DNA of 64,000 nt from a bacterium (GCA_015075175.1 JABTUV010000004.1:248001-312000), one strand, 5' to 3'. Positions 16,556 to 25,809 are shown, numbered from the stretch's first letter. Notes: generated from the letters alone by a model not told the origin. Numbers and translations: made by a program.

Positions 16556-17471
16556 ATGCGCGACGTGATCATCGTGGGCGGCGGCTCCGCCGGGCTGGCC
16601 GCCGCCGTTTATACCTGCCGCAACCAGTTGGACACCGTTCTATTTGAGCGGTCGGTGCTGGGCGGCCAGATTTCCCTGACCAACGAAGTGGAAAACTACC
16701 CCGGTTTCCCCGAGGCGGTCAGCGGACCGGAATTGACAGAGCTCTTGCGGCGGCAGGCGGTCAAGTTCGGTCTGACCATCGAAAACCGCGCCGTCACCGC
16801 CCTGTCGAAAGGCGACGGCGTCTTCCATCTGGAGACCGACGGGGGTACGGAGACGGCCAAGGTGGTCATTCTGGCGACCGGCGCCTCCCCGCGTTTTCTG
16901 GGTTGCCCCGGCGAAAAGGAGTACACCGGCCGTGGCGTCTCGTATTGCGCCACCTGTGACGGACCGTTCTTCCGCAACCAGGAACTGGTCGTGGTCGGCG
17001 GCGGCGACGCCGCGGTCGAGGAGGGGCATTTTCTCACCCGCTTCGCCTCCAAGGTCACCATCGTACACCGCCGCGACCAGGTTCCATTGCCACCCTGATC
17101 ATCTCCGGAGCGCTCCGACCCCAAGGGCGCCGTCATCTGGAACACCGTGGTCGGAAATCCTGGGCGACGAAAGAGGCGTGACCGGCGGCTGGCTGCGCGA
17201 CGTCAAGACGGGGCAGAGCGAAACTTCCCTGGCCAGGGCGTCTTCATTTCGTGGGCCATATCTTCCCAACACCGACTTGGTGGAGTTGGTCGAGGCTGGA
17301 CGAGCATGGACTCTCAGGTGGACTTGCAGATGCGCATCGAGTCTGCCAGGGCTTTTCGCCTGCGGGGACAATCGCAGCCAGGCCATGCGGCAACTGGCCT
17401 GCTCGTGCGGGGACGGCGTCACCGCCGCCCTGGCCGCGCGCAAGTATATCGAGGATACGTTCGCGGACTGA
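16556..17471 (+). pseudogene. trxB: Thioredoxin reductase, 3' half broken by several frameshifts
   Basis: The first 175 residues are intact: VIIVGGGSAGLAAAVY (FAD site), the redox pair C131-A-T-C134 in VSYCATCDGPFF, and VVVGGGDAAVEEGHFL (NADPH site). The frame closes at 17098. Downstream pieces in other frames still resemble TrxB: EILGDERGVTGGWLRDVKTG, LPNTDLV, GLFACGDNRSQ and GDGVTAALAARKYIEDTF, ending at TGA 17469-17471. At least four indels and probably short deletions are needed to restore the frame. NADPH-dependent reduction of thioredoxin would normally be essential or nearly so, and the damage has no intact counterpart in the window. Since the neighbouring genes are damaged in the same way, consensus error is more likely than a true pseudogene. 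Confidence 0.82.
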
Positions 17472-17488
17472 TTACGAGGGACGAGCGC

Positions 17489-18198
17489 TACGCGCTCATC
17501 CAGGTTTTCAAAGCCGTCTCCAGCCAAACCAGCGGCGCCGAAAGAACCAGCGCGGGCAGATAATCCGCCGTTGGACACCTGCGCAGATCGCAGTTTCAAG
17601 CCGATGGCGACGATCATAAGCCCGCCCACGGCGAAGATCTCCGTCTGGTAGACCGGGGCCATGAAGTCGCTTCAGGAACGCCGCGGCCAGCGTCTGGCCC
17701 GCCCTGGTAGACGATGATGGTGAGGACCGAAAGCAGGACGCCCCATCCGAGCGCGGAAGCCAGCGCCATGCTGGCGAAGAAGTCGAGCATGGACTTGACG
17801 GCCAGGTTTCGTAGTCTCCGGCGGCGCCGTCCTGAATGCAGCCGACGAGCGTCATGTCGTTTAGCGACACAGAACAGCAGGCTGGCGGTCACGAATCCGC
17901 GGCTGATGCGGCCCTCATCGCCGCCGAAACGGTTGACCCAGCCATTGGCCCAATCGGTCCAGTCGCGCTGACATCCCAGGAGGTGCCCCAGGATGCCAGC
18001 CGCCGGCGATGGCGACGACCAGGGCCATGATGTGCTCGGCGGCCAGGGCAAGACTGAAGCCGATCAGCAGCGTGGCCAGGCCCAGCCCCAGGAGGGCGAC
18101 GCGGCGCAGCGCATCCGTGAGCCGACGCCCAAAGAAGATGCCCAGCGCGCGTCTGCGCCGACGGCGATCACGTTGATGAGCGTGCCCACTCCGGGCAT
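17489..18198 (-). pseudogene. DUF554 family membrane protein with multiple frameshifts
   Basis: ATG 18198 reads MPGVGTLINVIAVG, the characteristic start of DUF554 proteins. Further family landmarks are found in shifting frames: LGLGLATLLIGFSLAL, RGFVTASLLFCV, KSMLDFFASMALASALGWG, LLSVLTIIVYQGG, EIFAVGGLMIVAIGLKL, and finally LPALVLSAPLVWLETALKTW before TAG at 17491-17489. At least four indels separate these segments. DUF554 proteins are predicted transporters of about 230 residues with unknown substrate. Convergent with trxB. I give pseudogene status because no open frame spans it, but the conserved order of landmarks argues for sequence errors. Confidence 0.7.
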
Positions 18199-18353
18199 GG
18201 TGGCCCTGCCTCCTCCCGCCTTGCGTCAACTTGGGCTTGCGCATCAGGCGCCGCATGCTATTGTAGGCGGGTCAGCCCCATTGGTTCCCATCCCAAATAA
18301 AGCTGAATTCCAACCCGCAAGGGTTGCAGCCGGCCCGTAAAGGAGCCATGCAC

Positions 18354-18647
18354 ATGGAGCAAGCTTACCCGCCCGCCGCACAGACCAGCAATCGCGGCAT
18401 GATCTCATTGGTCCTGGGAATCCTGGGACTTGTCTGCTGCGCCATCCTGGGGCCCTTCGCCTGGTATCTGGGCAAAGCCGAGCTGTCGGCCATCAAGCGC
18501 GGCGAGACGCCCCAGGCCGGGAGGGATCGCCATGGCATGGGCATGATCCTGGGGATCGTGAACCGCCATGATTGATCCTGGTCCATCCTCTGGGTCGTCT
18601 TCTTCGGCGGTCTGGCGGTGCTGGCTACCTGGGCCGATCCGCACTGA
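18354..18647 (+). CDS. DUF4190-type small membrane protein (one frameshift near the end)
   Basis: ATG 18354 is chosen because AGGAG lies 8 bases upstream (18341-18345). The sequence NRGMISLVLGILGLVCCAILGPFAWYL, split by the pattern G-x-L-a-W-Y-L-G-K-A-E, is the DUF4190 signature, followed by AIKRGETP. A second hydrophobic segment (WSILWVVFFGGLAVLATW) is in another frame and ends at TGA 18645-18647, so an indel lies around 18530-18590. Expected product about 95 residues with two membrane segments, function unknown. Its tail overlaps the end of the convergent cyclophilin gene. Confidence 0.6.
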
Positions 18648-19332
18648 AAACCGGCCGAGGGCGCGACCGGGACGCCGCGCCCCGCCGGTCGTGCGCTGGC
18701 CGCCTCGCATCCGCCTTCTGGTAGTCCTCTTTGGCGACGGTATAGACGCGCTTCATCTCCGCCGCCTTGCGGGATTGTCGCCCATCTTCTTGGGCAGCGT
18801 GGCGATCTTGTCGACCACGTCCAGGCCCGCGATGACCCGGCCCCACACGGTGTACTGCCCATCCAGATGGGAGAGGCGCCGTGCATGATGAAGAAACGGC
18901 AGTTGGCCGAATTGGGATCGTTGGTGCGCGCCGTCGAGCAGACGCCGCGCTCGTGCTTGACCTGGTTGAACTCGGCGCGCAGGTTGGGCAGCGTTGAGTT
19001 GCCCGTGCCGTCGTCGGCCAGGTTGTCGTCCTTGCTCTTGGGATCCCCACCCTGGATCATGAAGCCGGGGATCACACGATGGAAGGTGCAGCCGTTGTAG
19101 AAGCCCTCCTCCGCCAGCCTGACGAAGCGCTCCACGTGCTTGGGCGCCAGGTTGGGCATGGTTTCAATGACGATCTTGCCCTGGGCGGTTTTGATCACAA
19201 TCAACTTGTCTTCGAGTTTCACCGGGGGTTTCTCCTGTGTCGCGGACGTGACGGCGGTCGCCGATTCCACCGCCGCCACGGGGTGGTGCAGAGAACGCCG
19301 ATTAGAAACAAACCGAGAACGATGCGATACAC
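18625..19332 (-). CDS. Exported cyclophilin-type peptidyl-prolyl isomerase (frameshifts at both ends)
   Basis: The core is clear: FVRLAEEGFYNGCTFHRVIPGFMIQ with FHRVIPGFMIQGGD is the cyclophilin active-site block (Arg of FHR), followed by the NSANCRFFIMHG equivalent of NGSQFFI. The start is best placed at GTG 19332 with GGAGG 10 bases upstream; it gives the signal peptide MYRIVLGLFLIGVLCTT, but a one-base slip near 19280 is required to reach the core. Another slip near 18870 joins the C-terminal part (MKRVYTVAKEDYQKAD). A periplasmic proline isomerase about 220 residues long. The exact C-terminus is uncertain because the two convergent gene ends overlap. Confidence 0.78.
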
Positions 19333-19409
19333 GATGGACAATCCTCCTCAAGGTTGGGAATGGGTGTTGTCATATAGAACGCGCAAGCTAGCGCAGTTGG
19401 ACGAAGCTG

Positions 19410-19892
19410 TCACGTCTCTTTTTTGAGCAGGACGACGGCGCGGGCGGTGATGCCCTCGCCCTGGCCCTCGGGGCCCATGCCCTCGTTGGTAGTCGCCTTG
19501 ATGGAGACGCATTCGGCGGGACAACCGAGGACTGCGGACAGGCGGCGGGTCATTTCGGCGACGTGCGGCGAAAGGCGCGGCCGTTCGGCCACGACCACGC
19601 TGTCCACGTTGACAACCTGCCAACCGGCCAGTTCCGGCAGGGCCAGCACGCGCCGCAACAGGTCCAGGCTGGCGGCGTCCTTCCAACGCTCGTCGCAGGG
19701 AGGGAAATAATGCCCGATGTCGCCCAGCGCGCGCGCGCCCAGAATGGCGTCCGTAATGGCGTGCGCCAACACGTCCGCGTCCGAATGACCCAGAAGCCCG
19801 CGCTCGTGCGGAATATCCACCCCGCCCAGGACGAGCCGGCGCCCCGCCGCCAGCCGATGGGCGTCGTAGCCGATACCGACCCGCAGCTCCAT
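19410..19892 (-). CDS. ispF: 2-C-methyl-D-erythritol 2,4-cyclodiphosphate synthase
   Basis: 160 residues, the usual IspF length. It converts CDP-ME-2-phosphate to the cyclodiphosphate in the MEP isoprenoid pathway. GIGYDAHRL supplies the zinc ligands D10 and H12; GHSDADVLAHAITDAILG holds the third zinc His and the active-site Asp; DIGHYFPP and IKATTNEGMGPEGQGEGI are family blocks. The ATG at 19892 follows the PIN/TRAM stop by one base (TGAGATG), implying translational coupling. In Bacillus-like genomes radA, the PIN/TRAM gene (yacL), ispD and ispF are neighbours; here ispD is missing from the group. Confidence 0.95.
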   Translation of the reverse strand: MELRVGIGYDAHRLAAGRRLVLGGVDIPHERGLLGHSDADVLAHAITDAILGARALGDIGHYFPPCDERWKDAASLDLLRRVLALPELAGWQVVNVDSVVVAERPRLSPHVAEMTRRLSAVLGCPAECVSIKATTNEGMGPEGQGEGITARAVVLLKKET

Positions 19893-19893
19893 C

Positions 19894-20928
19894 TCAACGC
19901 GCCATCGCTTCCGCCTGGCCCTTCAACTTGGAAAAGATCATCCGTCCCGCCGCCGTCTGCAGCACGCTCGTGACCGTGACCGGCAGCTTGCGGTTCAGGA
20001 AGTGCGCTCCCCCGTCGACGACGACCATGGTCCCATCGTCCAGGTAGCCGACGCCCTGCCCCTCTTCCTTGCCCTGGTTGACCAGGTAGACTTCCAGCTC
20101 CTCGCCCGGCAGCACCACCTGCTTAAGCGAGTTGGCCAGGTCGTTGATGTTGAGTACCTTGACCTCGTGGATCTGGGCCAGCTTGTTGAGATTGTAGTCG
20201 TTGGTGAGGATGCTGCCGCCGACCTCCTTGGCCAGCATAACGAGCATCTCGTCCACGCGCGCCCCGCGCGGCAGCGCGCGCTCCACGATCTCAAGATTGT
20301 CCTCGACCACTCCCTGCAACTGTTTGACGATGTCCAGCCCGCGCCGTCCGCGCTTGCGCTTCAGGCCGTCGGACGAGTCCGCGATCGCCTGCAGCTCCAA
20401 AAGCACGAAACTGGGAATCACCATGACTCCGTCCAGAAACATGGTCCGGGCCACGTCCACGATGCGCCCATCGATCAAAACGCTCGTGTCCAGGATCTTG
20501 CAGCCCGCCAGCCGTCCAGCGGGATTGGTGAAGAACTTGGTGTTGGAAAAGTCGAAGCGGTCCACGTAGCGCAGCGCCACCACCAGGCCGACGTAGCCCA
20601 ATACCAAATAGATCGAGATGCGCGCCGCCAGCCAGGCGTTGCGCGAGTCCGAGGCGAACACCGACAGGGGCACCGCTCCGCAGATCATCTGCGCGATCAA
20701 AAGTCCGGCCAACAGGCCGCCGGCCCCGATCACCAGCTCCTTGGGATGCGCTTTGCGGGTTTGAACTTCGATGAAGACGATGAGTGCAGAAAAGAAGAAT
20801 CCCGCCGCCGCCCAATAAAGATGGTCGGCCATGGCTGGAGCCGATTCATTCACCACCACGCTGATGACGAAGCCGAACACCGCGGCGGTAATGATGAACA
20901 GAATCCGAACCGTGATTAACAGTGTCAC
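19894..20928 (-). CDS. PIN/TRAM-domain membrane protein (YacL type)
   Basis: 344 residues. Four membrane segments occupy about 1-130 (LLITVRILFIITAAVFGFVI and so on). A PIN nuclease-like domain follows (about 145-265) with conserved acids in CKILDTSVLIDGRI, LQAIADSSD, and ILTNDYNLNKLA. A TRAM RNA-binding module ends the protein (about 275-340; LPGEELEVYLVNQG, GVGYLDDGTMVVVDG). PIN/TRAM proteins are putative membrane-bound ribonucleases of unknown target. It sits between radA and ispF as in many bacteria and has its own promoter at 21071-21099. Confidence 0.9.
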   Translation of the reverse strand: MTLLITVRILFIITAAVFGFVISVVVNESAPAMADHLYWAAAGFFFSALIVFIEVQTRKAHPKELVIGAGGLLAGLLIAQMICGAVPLSVFASDSRNAWLAARISIYLVLGYVGLVVALRYVDRFDFSNTKFFTNPAGRLAGCKILDTSVLIDGRIVDVARTMFLDGVMVIPSFVLLELQAIADSSDGLKRKRGRRGLDIVKQLQGVVEDNLEIVERALPRGARVDEMLVMLAKEVGGSILTNDYNLNKLAQIHEVKVLNINDLANSLKQVVLPGEELEVYLVNQGKEEGQGVGYLDDGTMVVVDGGAHFLNRKLPVTVTSVLQTAAGRMIFSKLKGQAEAMAR

Positions 20929-21070
20929 ACGATCTCACCTCCCTTCGCAGTCCAGAATTCCACAGCAAGCCGAACCGCCGTCTCAAAGCTGGAAACGGTT
21001 CCCAAATTCGCCAGGCAGGAGAGTCGCTCTTGGGATGCAAAACAATTCAGACCCAAACCATACCACATCT

Positions 21071-21099
21071 AGGTTACCACGGATGGACGGGGACTTCAA
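21071..21099 (-). promoter_or_regulatory. Candidate promoter for the PIN/TRAM-ispF pair
   Basis: Minus strand TTGAAG (21099-21094), 17-base spacer, TAACCT (21076-21071), in the 216-base gap between radA and the PIN/TRAM gene, about 140 bases upstream of its start. The gap is also more AT-rich than its neighbours. Confidence 0.45.
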
Positions 21100-21144
21100 T
21101 CGTGATAAAGTTAACAACGGGATAAAGCCCCTGCTCGTGATTTG

Positions 21145-22497
21145 TCATAACAATCTAAGCAATTCGCCCAGCGTTCCTACAGCCTCCAACAACAGCCGAC
21201 CTGTGGCTCGACCTAACTTCGCGTCTTTCGGCAGGATAGCACGCCGAAAGCCCAGATTCTCGATTTCAATAACCCGTCGGTCGGCCTGTGCGACGGAGCG
21301 AATTTCGCCCCCCAGGCCCACCTCGCCGAAAATGACGGTGTCGCGGCCCCAGCTCCTGCTCAGGAGGCTTCCGGCCAGCGCGGCGACCCATGCCAGGTCG
21401 GCGGCCGTCTCCTCGGTGCGAAAGCCGCCTACCACATTGGCATAAACATCCTGCGTGGAAAAATGCAGTCCGCCGTGGCGCTCCAGAACGGCCAAGAGCA
21501 TGGCCAGGCGGTTGACGTCCATGCCGTTGGCGGTGCGGCGCGGTGCGCCGAAGCCGGCATTGGGGGAGGTCAACGCCTGTAACTCGAAGAAGAAGGGCCG
21601 GCTGCCCGCCATCGAGACGGTGATGACCTGCCCGGGCGCGTCGGCATGTTGGCTGTTCAGAAACAGCGACGCCGTTTCAGATACGGGGACGAGGCCCTGC
21701 TCGGCCATCTCGAAGATGGCGACCTCACTGGTGGAACCGAAGCGATGTTTGACGGCGCGCACCAGAATGTAGTGGTGGCCCGCGTCGCCCTCCATGTAAA
21801 GAACGGTGTCCACCAGGTGCTCCAAGAGCCGCGGGCCGGCCAGCTGTCCCTCCTTGGTGACGTGCCCGACCAATATCAACGCGCAGTCGCGTTCCTTGGC
21901 GGCGCGCACGAGATGGCTGGCGCACTCCCGCACCTGCACAATGCTGCCGGGGCCGCTGGGTATGGCCTCGTGATAGACGCTTTGGATGGAATCGAGCACC
22001 AGAACATCGGGTCGGACGGCTTCCAACTGGCCGAGAATCTCCTCCAGGCGGGTTTCGGCCAGAAAGAGCAGGTCGCCGGAAGAGACGCCGATGCGCGCGG
22101 CGCGCAGGCGGCACTGGGCGGCGGACTCTTCACCGGAGATGTAGAGACCCCGGGCGCCGCCGGCGATCCAACGGTCCAGCGCGGACAGAAGCAGGGTGGA
22201 CTTGCCGATGCCGGGCTCACCGCCCAAAAGCACGCTGGAGCCGGGAACCAGTCCGCCGCCCAGCACGCGGTCCAGGTCGCCCAAGCGGCCCGTCCATCGC
22301 GATCGTTCGGGTCCCGCAGATGACGAAAGGAGCGGCGCCGCGCTGCGCGAAGCTCTGCCTGCTACCCCGCGCACCGGCTCGGTCGAGAGCTCCTCCTCCG
22401 CGCTGTTCCAGGCGCCGCAGGCCGAGCAGCGCCCAAACCATCGCCCCTCGCGATGGCCGCACTGGGCGCAGACAAAGGAGATTTTAGCTTTGGCCAT
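21145..22497 (-). CDS. radA: DNA repair protein RadA (Sms)
   Basis: 450 residues, normal RadA length. It promotes branch migration in homologous recombination. A four-Cys zinc finger (C10, C13, C24, C27) starts the protein. LLGGEPGIGKSTLLL at about 90-104 is Walker A; VLVLDSIQSVY is the Walker B region. The RadA-specific motif normally KNRFG reads KHRFG here (about residue 250). The Lon-protease-like C-terminal domain is visible (FSTQDVYANVVGGFRTEETAADL, FGEVGLGGEIRSV). It lies downstream of the mla operon, separated by a 94-base inverted repeat that could limit read-through. Confidence 0.95.
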   Translation of the reverse strand: MAKAKISFVCAQCGHREGRWFGRCSACGAWNSAEEELSTEPVRGVAGRASRSAAPLLSSSAGPERSRWTGRLGDLDRVLGGGLVPGSSVLLGGEPGIGKSTLLLSALDRWIAGGARGLYISGEESAAQCRLRAARIGVSSGDLLFLAETRLEEILGQLEAVRPDVLVLDSIQSVYHEAIPSGPGSIVQVRECASHLVRAAKERDCALILVGHVTKEGQLAGPRLLEHLVDTVLYMEGDAGHHYILVRAVKHRFGSTSEVAIFEMAEQGLVPVSETASLFLNSQHADAPGQVITVSMAGSRPFFFELQALTSPNAGFGAPRRTANGMDVNRLAMLLAVLERHGGLHFSTQDVYANVVGGFRTEETAADLAWVAALAGSLLSRSWGRDTVIFGEVGLGGEIRSVAQADRRVIEIENLGFRRAILPKDAKLGRATGRLLLEAVGTLGELLRLL

Positions 22498-22521
22498 AAG
22501 CGTTGCTTTCAGTTGTTCGGG

Positions 22522-22615
22522 CTGGAAAATTAGGGTCAGCGCCTAATTTCCCAGATCATCCACTCATGTTTCCACCATCCAACTGGAAAATTAGGCGCTG
22601 ACCCTAATTTTCCAG
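22522..22615. repeat. Large inverted repeat, family C (GGGTCAGCGCC core)
   Basis: Arms 22522-22554 and 22583-22615 match at 32 of 33 positions as reverse complements, around a 28-base loop. Each arm is itself nearly palindromic (CTGGAAAATTAGG ... CCTAATTTTCCAG around GTCAGCG). A sister element with the same core lies at 29582-29671. The form resembles REP/BIME or MITE-like elements; it sits between mlaD and radA. Confidence 0.9.
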
Positions 22616-22627
22616 GCGCGTGGCCGT

Positions 22628-24118
22628 TCAGTAGCTGAGTTGCAGGCCCGCGAACCAGAAGTTCTCGTCGCCCACGTCTTCGACTCCGCCGCGCACCGCC
22701 AGAAGCGGCAACAGCCGGAACATGCCGTATACGTCGGCGCGCTCGTCGTCCTCCGTCAGGCCCACGCCCCGCACTCCGAAGAGCACCCGCTCGTGCGGGA
22801 TGATCTCCAGCCCCAGCATCGCCTCCGACTCGAACACGCCGCCGACGGGCCGCAGCCAGCCCATCCGGTAACCGTAGGTCAGCTCGAACTCGGTATCCTC
22901 GCCGATGCGGTTGCCGCCGATGCGCAGGCGATGCGGGCCGTCCATCCAGGTGGCCACCAGGTCGTTGCGAAGATGGTTGTCATCGCGATCGTAGCGGTCG
23001 CGCTCCTCGAAATAGGAGACCTCGTATTCCAGTCCCCAACTGCCGGTGAAGCGGTTGACGCGATGGACCGTCTGGCTGGCGTTTTCGACCATGCCCTTGC
23101 TGCGGCGCAAGAGATCACGCGTCTCCTCGACGGACTGGCGGACGGCATCTTCCATCTCCTGGTCGGAGAGCAGCTTGCCCAAGGCCCCCTCGCCGCGGTC
23201 CAGCCGCTCGGTGATGCCGCGCAGCTTCTCCGCGGTTGTCTTGGCGTTTTCGGAGGCCAGGCGCATGTTGGCCAGCGTCTCGTCGATGTTGCCCTGGTTC
23301 TTGTCGATGACTTCGTCGATACGGTTGGAGAGGCGCCCCAGGCTGTCGGCCATGCTCTTCATTTCGTCGCGCACGTCCACCACCGCCTCGCGCGCGCTGG
23401 TGACGGTGGTGCGCAGATCGGCGCGGTTTTCGTCCAGGATCGCCCCCACCTTCTCCTGCAATCGCAGAAGATGATCCATGTTCTCCCTGGCCTTGGCGAC
23501 GGTTGCGGAGACGTCGTGGATGATCTGCTGCCCCGCCTCCGGGCCGCCCATGACGGCGTTCAGGGTGGTGGTGATCTGCTCCAGGTTGGCCACGGTCCGC
23601 TTGAAGTTGGCTTTGGTCGTCGGATCGGCGATCAGTTCCTTGGCCTCCAGGAGCAGTTCGGAGACGTCCTTCATCACGCGGGCCAGGTCCGCCTGGGCGT
23701 CCGCCAACCCGTAGAGCTCCTCACCGAAGATTTCCGCTCCCGGCTCCAGGACATCGATGTCGGGCCGTTCGACCTGGGGCGGCTTCAGTTCAATATACTG
23801 CTCACCCATCAGGCCCTGGGTCATGATGGCGGCGCGCGTACCGACGAGGATTCTCTTTCGCTCGTCGATCTTCATACGCACGATCACGCCCTGACCGGCC
23901 TCGGCCAGGTCGACGCCGGCGATCTGGCCGATCTGCACGCCTCTCATGCGCACCGGCGCGCCCGGCGTCAACATTCCCACCGAACTGAAGCGCGCGGTCA
24001 TGTCGTACTTCGCGGTGAAGGGCTTGTAGCCTTGGATGGAAAACGTGATCAGGACGCCCAATAGGAGCATTACGCTGACGGTGACGCCGACGCGGCGCTC
24101 GGTAGTCCAGAAAGCCAT
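22628..24118 (-). CDS. mlaD: MCE/MlaD-family lipid-transport protein with long coiled coil and barrel-like C-terminus
   Basis: 496 residues, about three times longer than E. coli MlaD. An N-terminal anchor (VGVTVSVMLLLGVLITFSI, about 10-28) precedes the MCE domain (about 37-115: FSSVGMLTPGAPVRMRGVQIGQI). Residues about 140-355 are heptad-rich and charged, probably a long coiled coil. The last 135 residues alternate polar and hydrophobic positions in strand-like runs (LEYEVSYFEERD, HRLRIGGNRIGEDTEFELTYGY) and end in SY, as outer-membrane proteins often do. The protein may bridge the periplasm as part of a phospholipid transport machine with MlaE and MlaF, encoded just upstream. The C-terminal barrel is inference. 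Confidence 0.85.
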   Translation of the reverse strand: MAFWTTERRVGVTVSVMLLLGVLITFSIQGYKPFTAKYDMTARFSSVGMLTPGAPVRMRGVQIGQIAGVDLAEAGQGVIVRMKIDERKRILVGTRAAIMTQGLMGEQYIELKPPQVERPDIDVLEPGAEIFGEELYGLADAQADLARVMKDVSELLLEAKELIADPTTKANFKRTVANLEQITTTLNAVMGGPEAGQQIIHDVSATVAKARENMDHLLRLQEKVGAILDENRADLRTTVTSAREAVVDVRDEMKSMADSLGRLSNRIDEVIDKNQGNIDETLANMRLASENAKTTAEKLRGITERLDRGEGALGKLLSDQEMEDAVRQSVEETRDLLRRSKGMVENASQTVHRVNRFTGSWGLEYEVSYFEERDRYDRDDNHLRNDLVATWMDGPHRLRIGGNRIGEDTEFELTYGYRMGWLRPVGGVFESEAMLGLEIIPHERVLFGVRGVGLTEDDERADVYGMFRLLPLLAVRGGVEDVGDENFWFAGLQLSY

Positions 24119-24125
24119 CTTGGAT

Positions 24126-24920
24126 TCAACCTCCCTGCCCTTCCCGGCGCACCAAGAGGTCCGGGGTGAGGATGTCCTCGGTCATGGGGCCGCTGGCGCG
24201 ACCCTCCACGAATTGCCGCACCAGAGCGTTCTCGGTGCGCTTGGTGTTCTCGACGCTGTCGTCGAACACCACGCGCCCCTGGTGCAGCATCACGATGCGG
24301 TCTCCGATCTTGAAGGCGCTGGCCATGTCGTGAGTGACCGCCAGCGCCGTCATGCCCAACTGGTCGCGCATCTCGATGATCAGGTCGTTGATGGCGTCGG
24401 CGGTGATCGGGTCCAGGCCGGTGGTCGGCTCGTCGTAGAGAATAATCCTGGGGTTCATGGTGAGGGCGCGGGCCAGGCCGACGCGCTTTTTCATGCCTCC
24501 CGAAAGATCGGCGGGCATGACGTGCTCGATGCCGGGCAGTTTCACCCGCTCCAGGTTGAGCGCGACCGCCGCGGCGATCTCCCGCTCGCTCATGCCGCCC
24601 TGTTCGCGCAGAAAGAAGCCCACGTTTTCGCCCACCGTGAGCGAGTCGAAGAGCGCCGCTCCCTGAAAGAGAAAGCCGATCTTGCGCCGCACTCGCGCCA
24701 TGTGCCGTTCGCGCATGGCGCTGATCTCCTCCCCGTCGATCCAGATGCGCCCCCGGTCGGCGGAAAACAGCCCCGAGATGTGCTTGAGCAGCACGCTCTT
24801 GCCGGTGCCGCTGCGCCCGATCACCACGCACGTCTGTCCCTCGGGGACCTCCAGGTTCACGTCCACCAGCACGTCCTTGCCGCCCAACCGCTTGGCCACG
24901 TGTTCCAATCGAATGATCAT
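24126..24920 (-). CDS. mlaF: Lipid-transport ABC ATPase MlaF
   Basis: 264 residues. Walker A G35-RSGTGKS-42, Q-loop FLFQGAALFDSLT, signature LSGGMKKRVGLARAL, Walker B IILYDEPTTGLDP and the H-loop VTHDMAS are all intact. The sequences GALFDSLTVGENV and LSGGMKKR are characteristic of the MlaF/Ttg2A group. It powers lipid movement by the MlaE permease in the inner membrane. It starts 4 bases after the mlaE stop and ends 7 bases before the mlaD start, forming a tight operon in the order permease, ATPase, MCE protein. Confidence 0.93.
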   Translation of the reverse strand: MIIRLEHVAKRLGGKDVLVDVNLEVPEGQTCVVIGRSGTGKSVLLKHISGLFSADRGRIWIDGEEISAMRERHMARVRRKIGFLFQGAALFDSLTVGENVGFFLREQGGMSEREIAAAVALNLERVKLPGIEHVMPADLSGGMKKRVGLARALTMNPRIILYDEPTTGLDPITADAINDLIIEMRDQLGMTALAVTHDMASAFKIGDRIVMLHQGRVVFDDSVENTKRTENALVRQFVEGRASGPMTEDILTPDLLVRREGQGG

Positions 24921-24924
24921 CGGG

Positions 24925-25728
24925 TTACACCGGGAAAATCTTCAAAATCCAATCGGACATGAAGTAATTGGCGATCAGGATGCTGATGGACGCCGTCACG
25001 ACCGACTTGGTAGTGGCCTTGCCGACGCCCTCCGCGCCGCCGGCAGTGTTGAAGCCGTAGTAGCAGCCCACAAGCGCGATGATGGCGCCGAACGCGATGG
25101 TCTTGCCCACGCCCGCGTAGAAGTCGATGGGATGCACCCAGTCGTTCAGGGACGACTCGATATAGAGCCGGGCGGTCAGATTGAGGGCGGTGACGGCGAC
25201 CACGAGTCCCCCCAGAAATCCCACGAAAATGGCGCCGATGGTGATGATGGGCAGCATGAACATGGCGGCGAAGAGGCGCGGCACGACCAGGTAGTCGAAG
25301 GGATCGGTGGCGAGTGCGCGCATGGCGTCGATCTGCTCGGTGACCTTCATGGTGCCGATTTCGGCGGTCATGCCGGCGCCCACCCGCCCGGCCAGCACGA
25401 TGGCGGTCAAGGCAGGGCCGATCTCGCGTGCCAGGGCGACCGCGGCGATGCCTCCGGCGTAAAGCTTGGCTCCCCACGGCGCCAGCTGGATGCCCGTCTG
25501 AAGCACCAGCACCATGCCCGTAAACGTGCTGGTCAGAAACGCGATGGGCAGGCTGCGGACCCCGATCTCCTCCATCTGCTGGACCAGCAGCCGCCGCCGA
25601 TGCCAGAGCCGCCCCGAGCGCAGAACCGACCGGGCCGCGAAGATGCACATCGCACCCAGTTCGTCATAGAACCGTTCGATCTTTTCCATGAAATGCTCGA
25701 CTGCAGCCGTCAACTGCCCCGGGGCCAT
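24925..25728 (-). CDS. mlaE: Lipid-transport permease MlaE
   Basis: 267 residues with about five to six hydrophobic segments. Family landmarks are FLTSTFTGMVLVLQTGIQL, LAREIGPALTAIVLAGRVGAGMTAEIGTMKVTEQIDAM (the conserved MlaE core with E and K residues at the lipid path) and LATDPFDYLVVPRLFA. Works with MlaF and the MCE protein in transport of phospholipids between inner and outer membranes. First gene of the operon, with a promoter at 25781-25809. Confidence 0.93.
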   Translation of the reverse strand: MAPGQLTAAVEHFMEKIERFYDELGAMCIFAARSVLRSGRLWHRRRLLVQQMEEIGVRSLPIAFLTSTFTGMVLVLQTGIQLAPWGAKLYAGGIAAVALAREIGPALTAIVLAGRVGAGMTAEIGTMKVTEQIDAMRALATDPFDYLVVPRLFAAMFMLPIITIGAIFVGFLGGLVVAVTALNLTARLYIESSLNDWVHPIDFYAGVGKTIAFGAIIALVGCYYGFNTAGGAEGVGKATTKSVVTASISILIANYFMSDWILKIFPV

Positions 25729-25780
25729 AAGTCACCGCTCGCCGCAAGCTGTTCCACTCTATAAACGTATATGAGGCAAA

Positions 25781-25809
25781 AAGATAACTATGGTCGAAAG
25801 GAAAGACAA
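25781..25809 (-). promoter_or_regulatory. Promoter for the mlaEFD operon
   Basis: Minus strand TTGTCT (25809-25804), 17-base spacer, TATCTT (25786-25781), about 52 bases upstream of the mlaE start and downstream of the dnaB stop. The spacer contains CCTTTCGACCATA, reminiscent of repeat family A. Confidence 0.55.

Noticed and set aside
22522-22615. Insertion-sequence ends flanking a transposon
   Set aside because: Only 28 bases lie between the arms, with no transposase; a REP/MITE-like element fits better.
22640-24064. 474-residue plus-strand frame
   Set aside because: Shadow of the MlaD-like gene.
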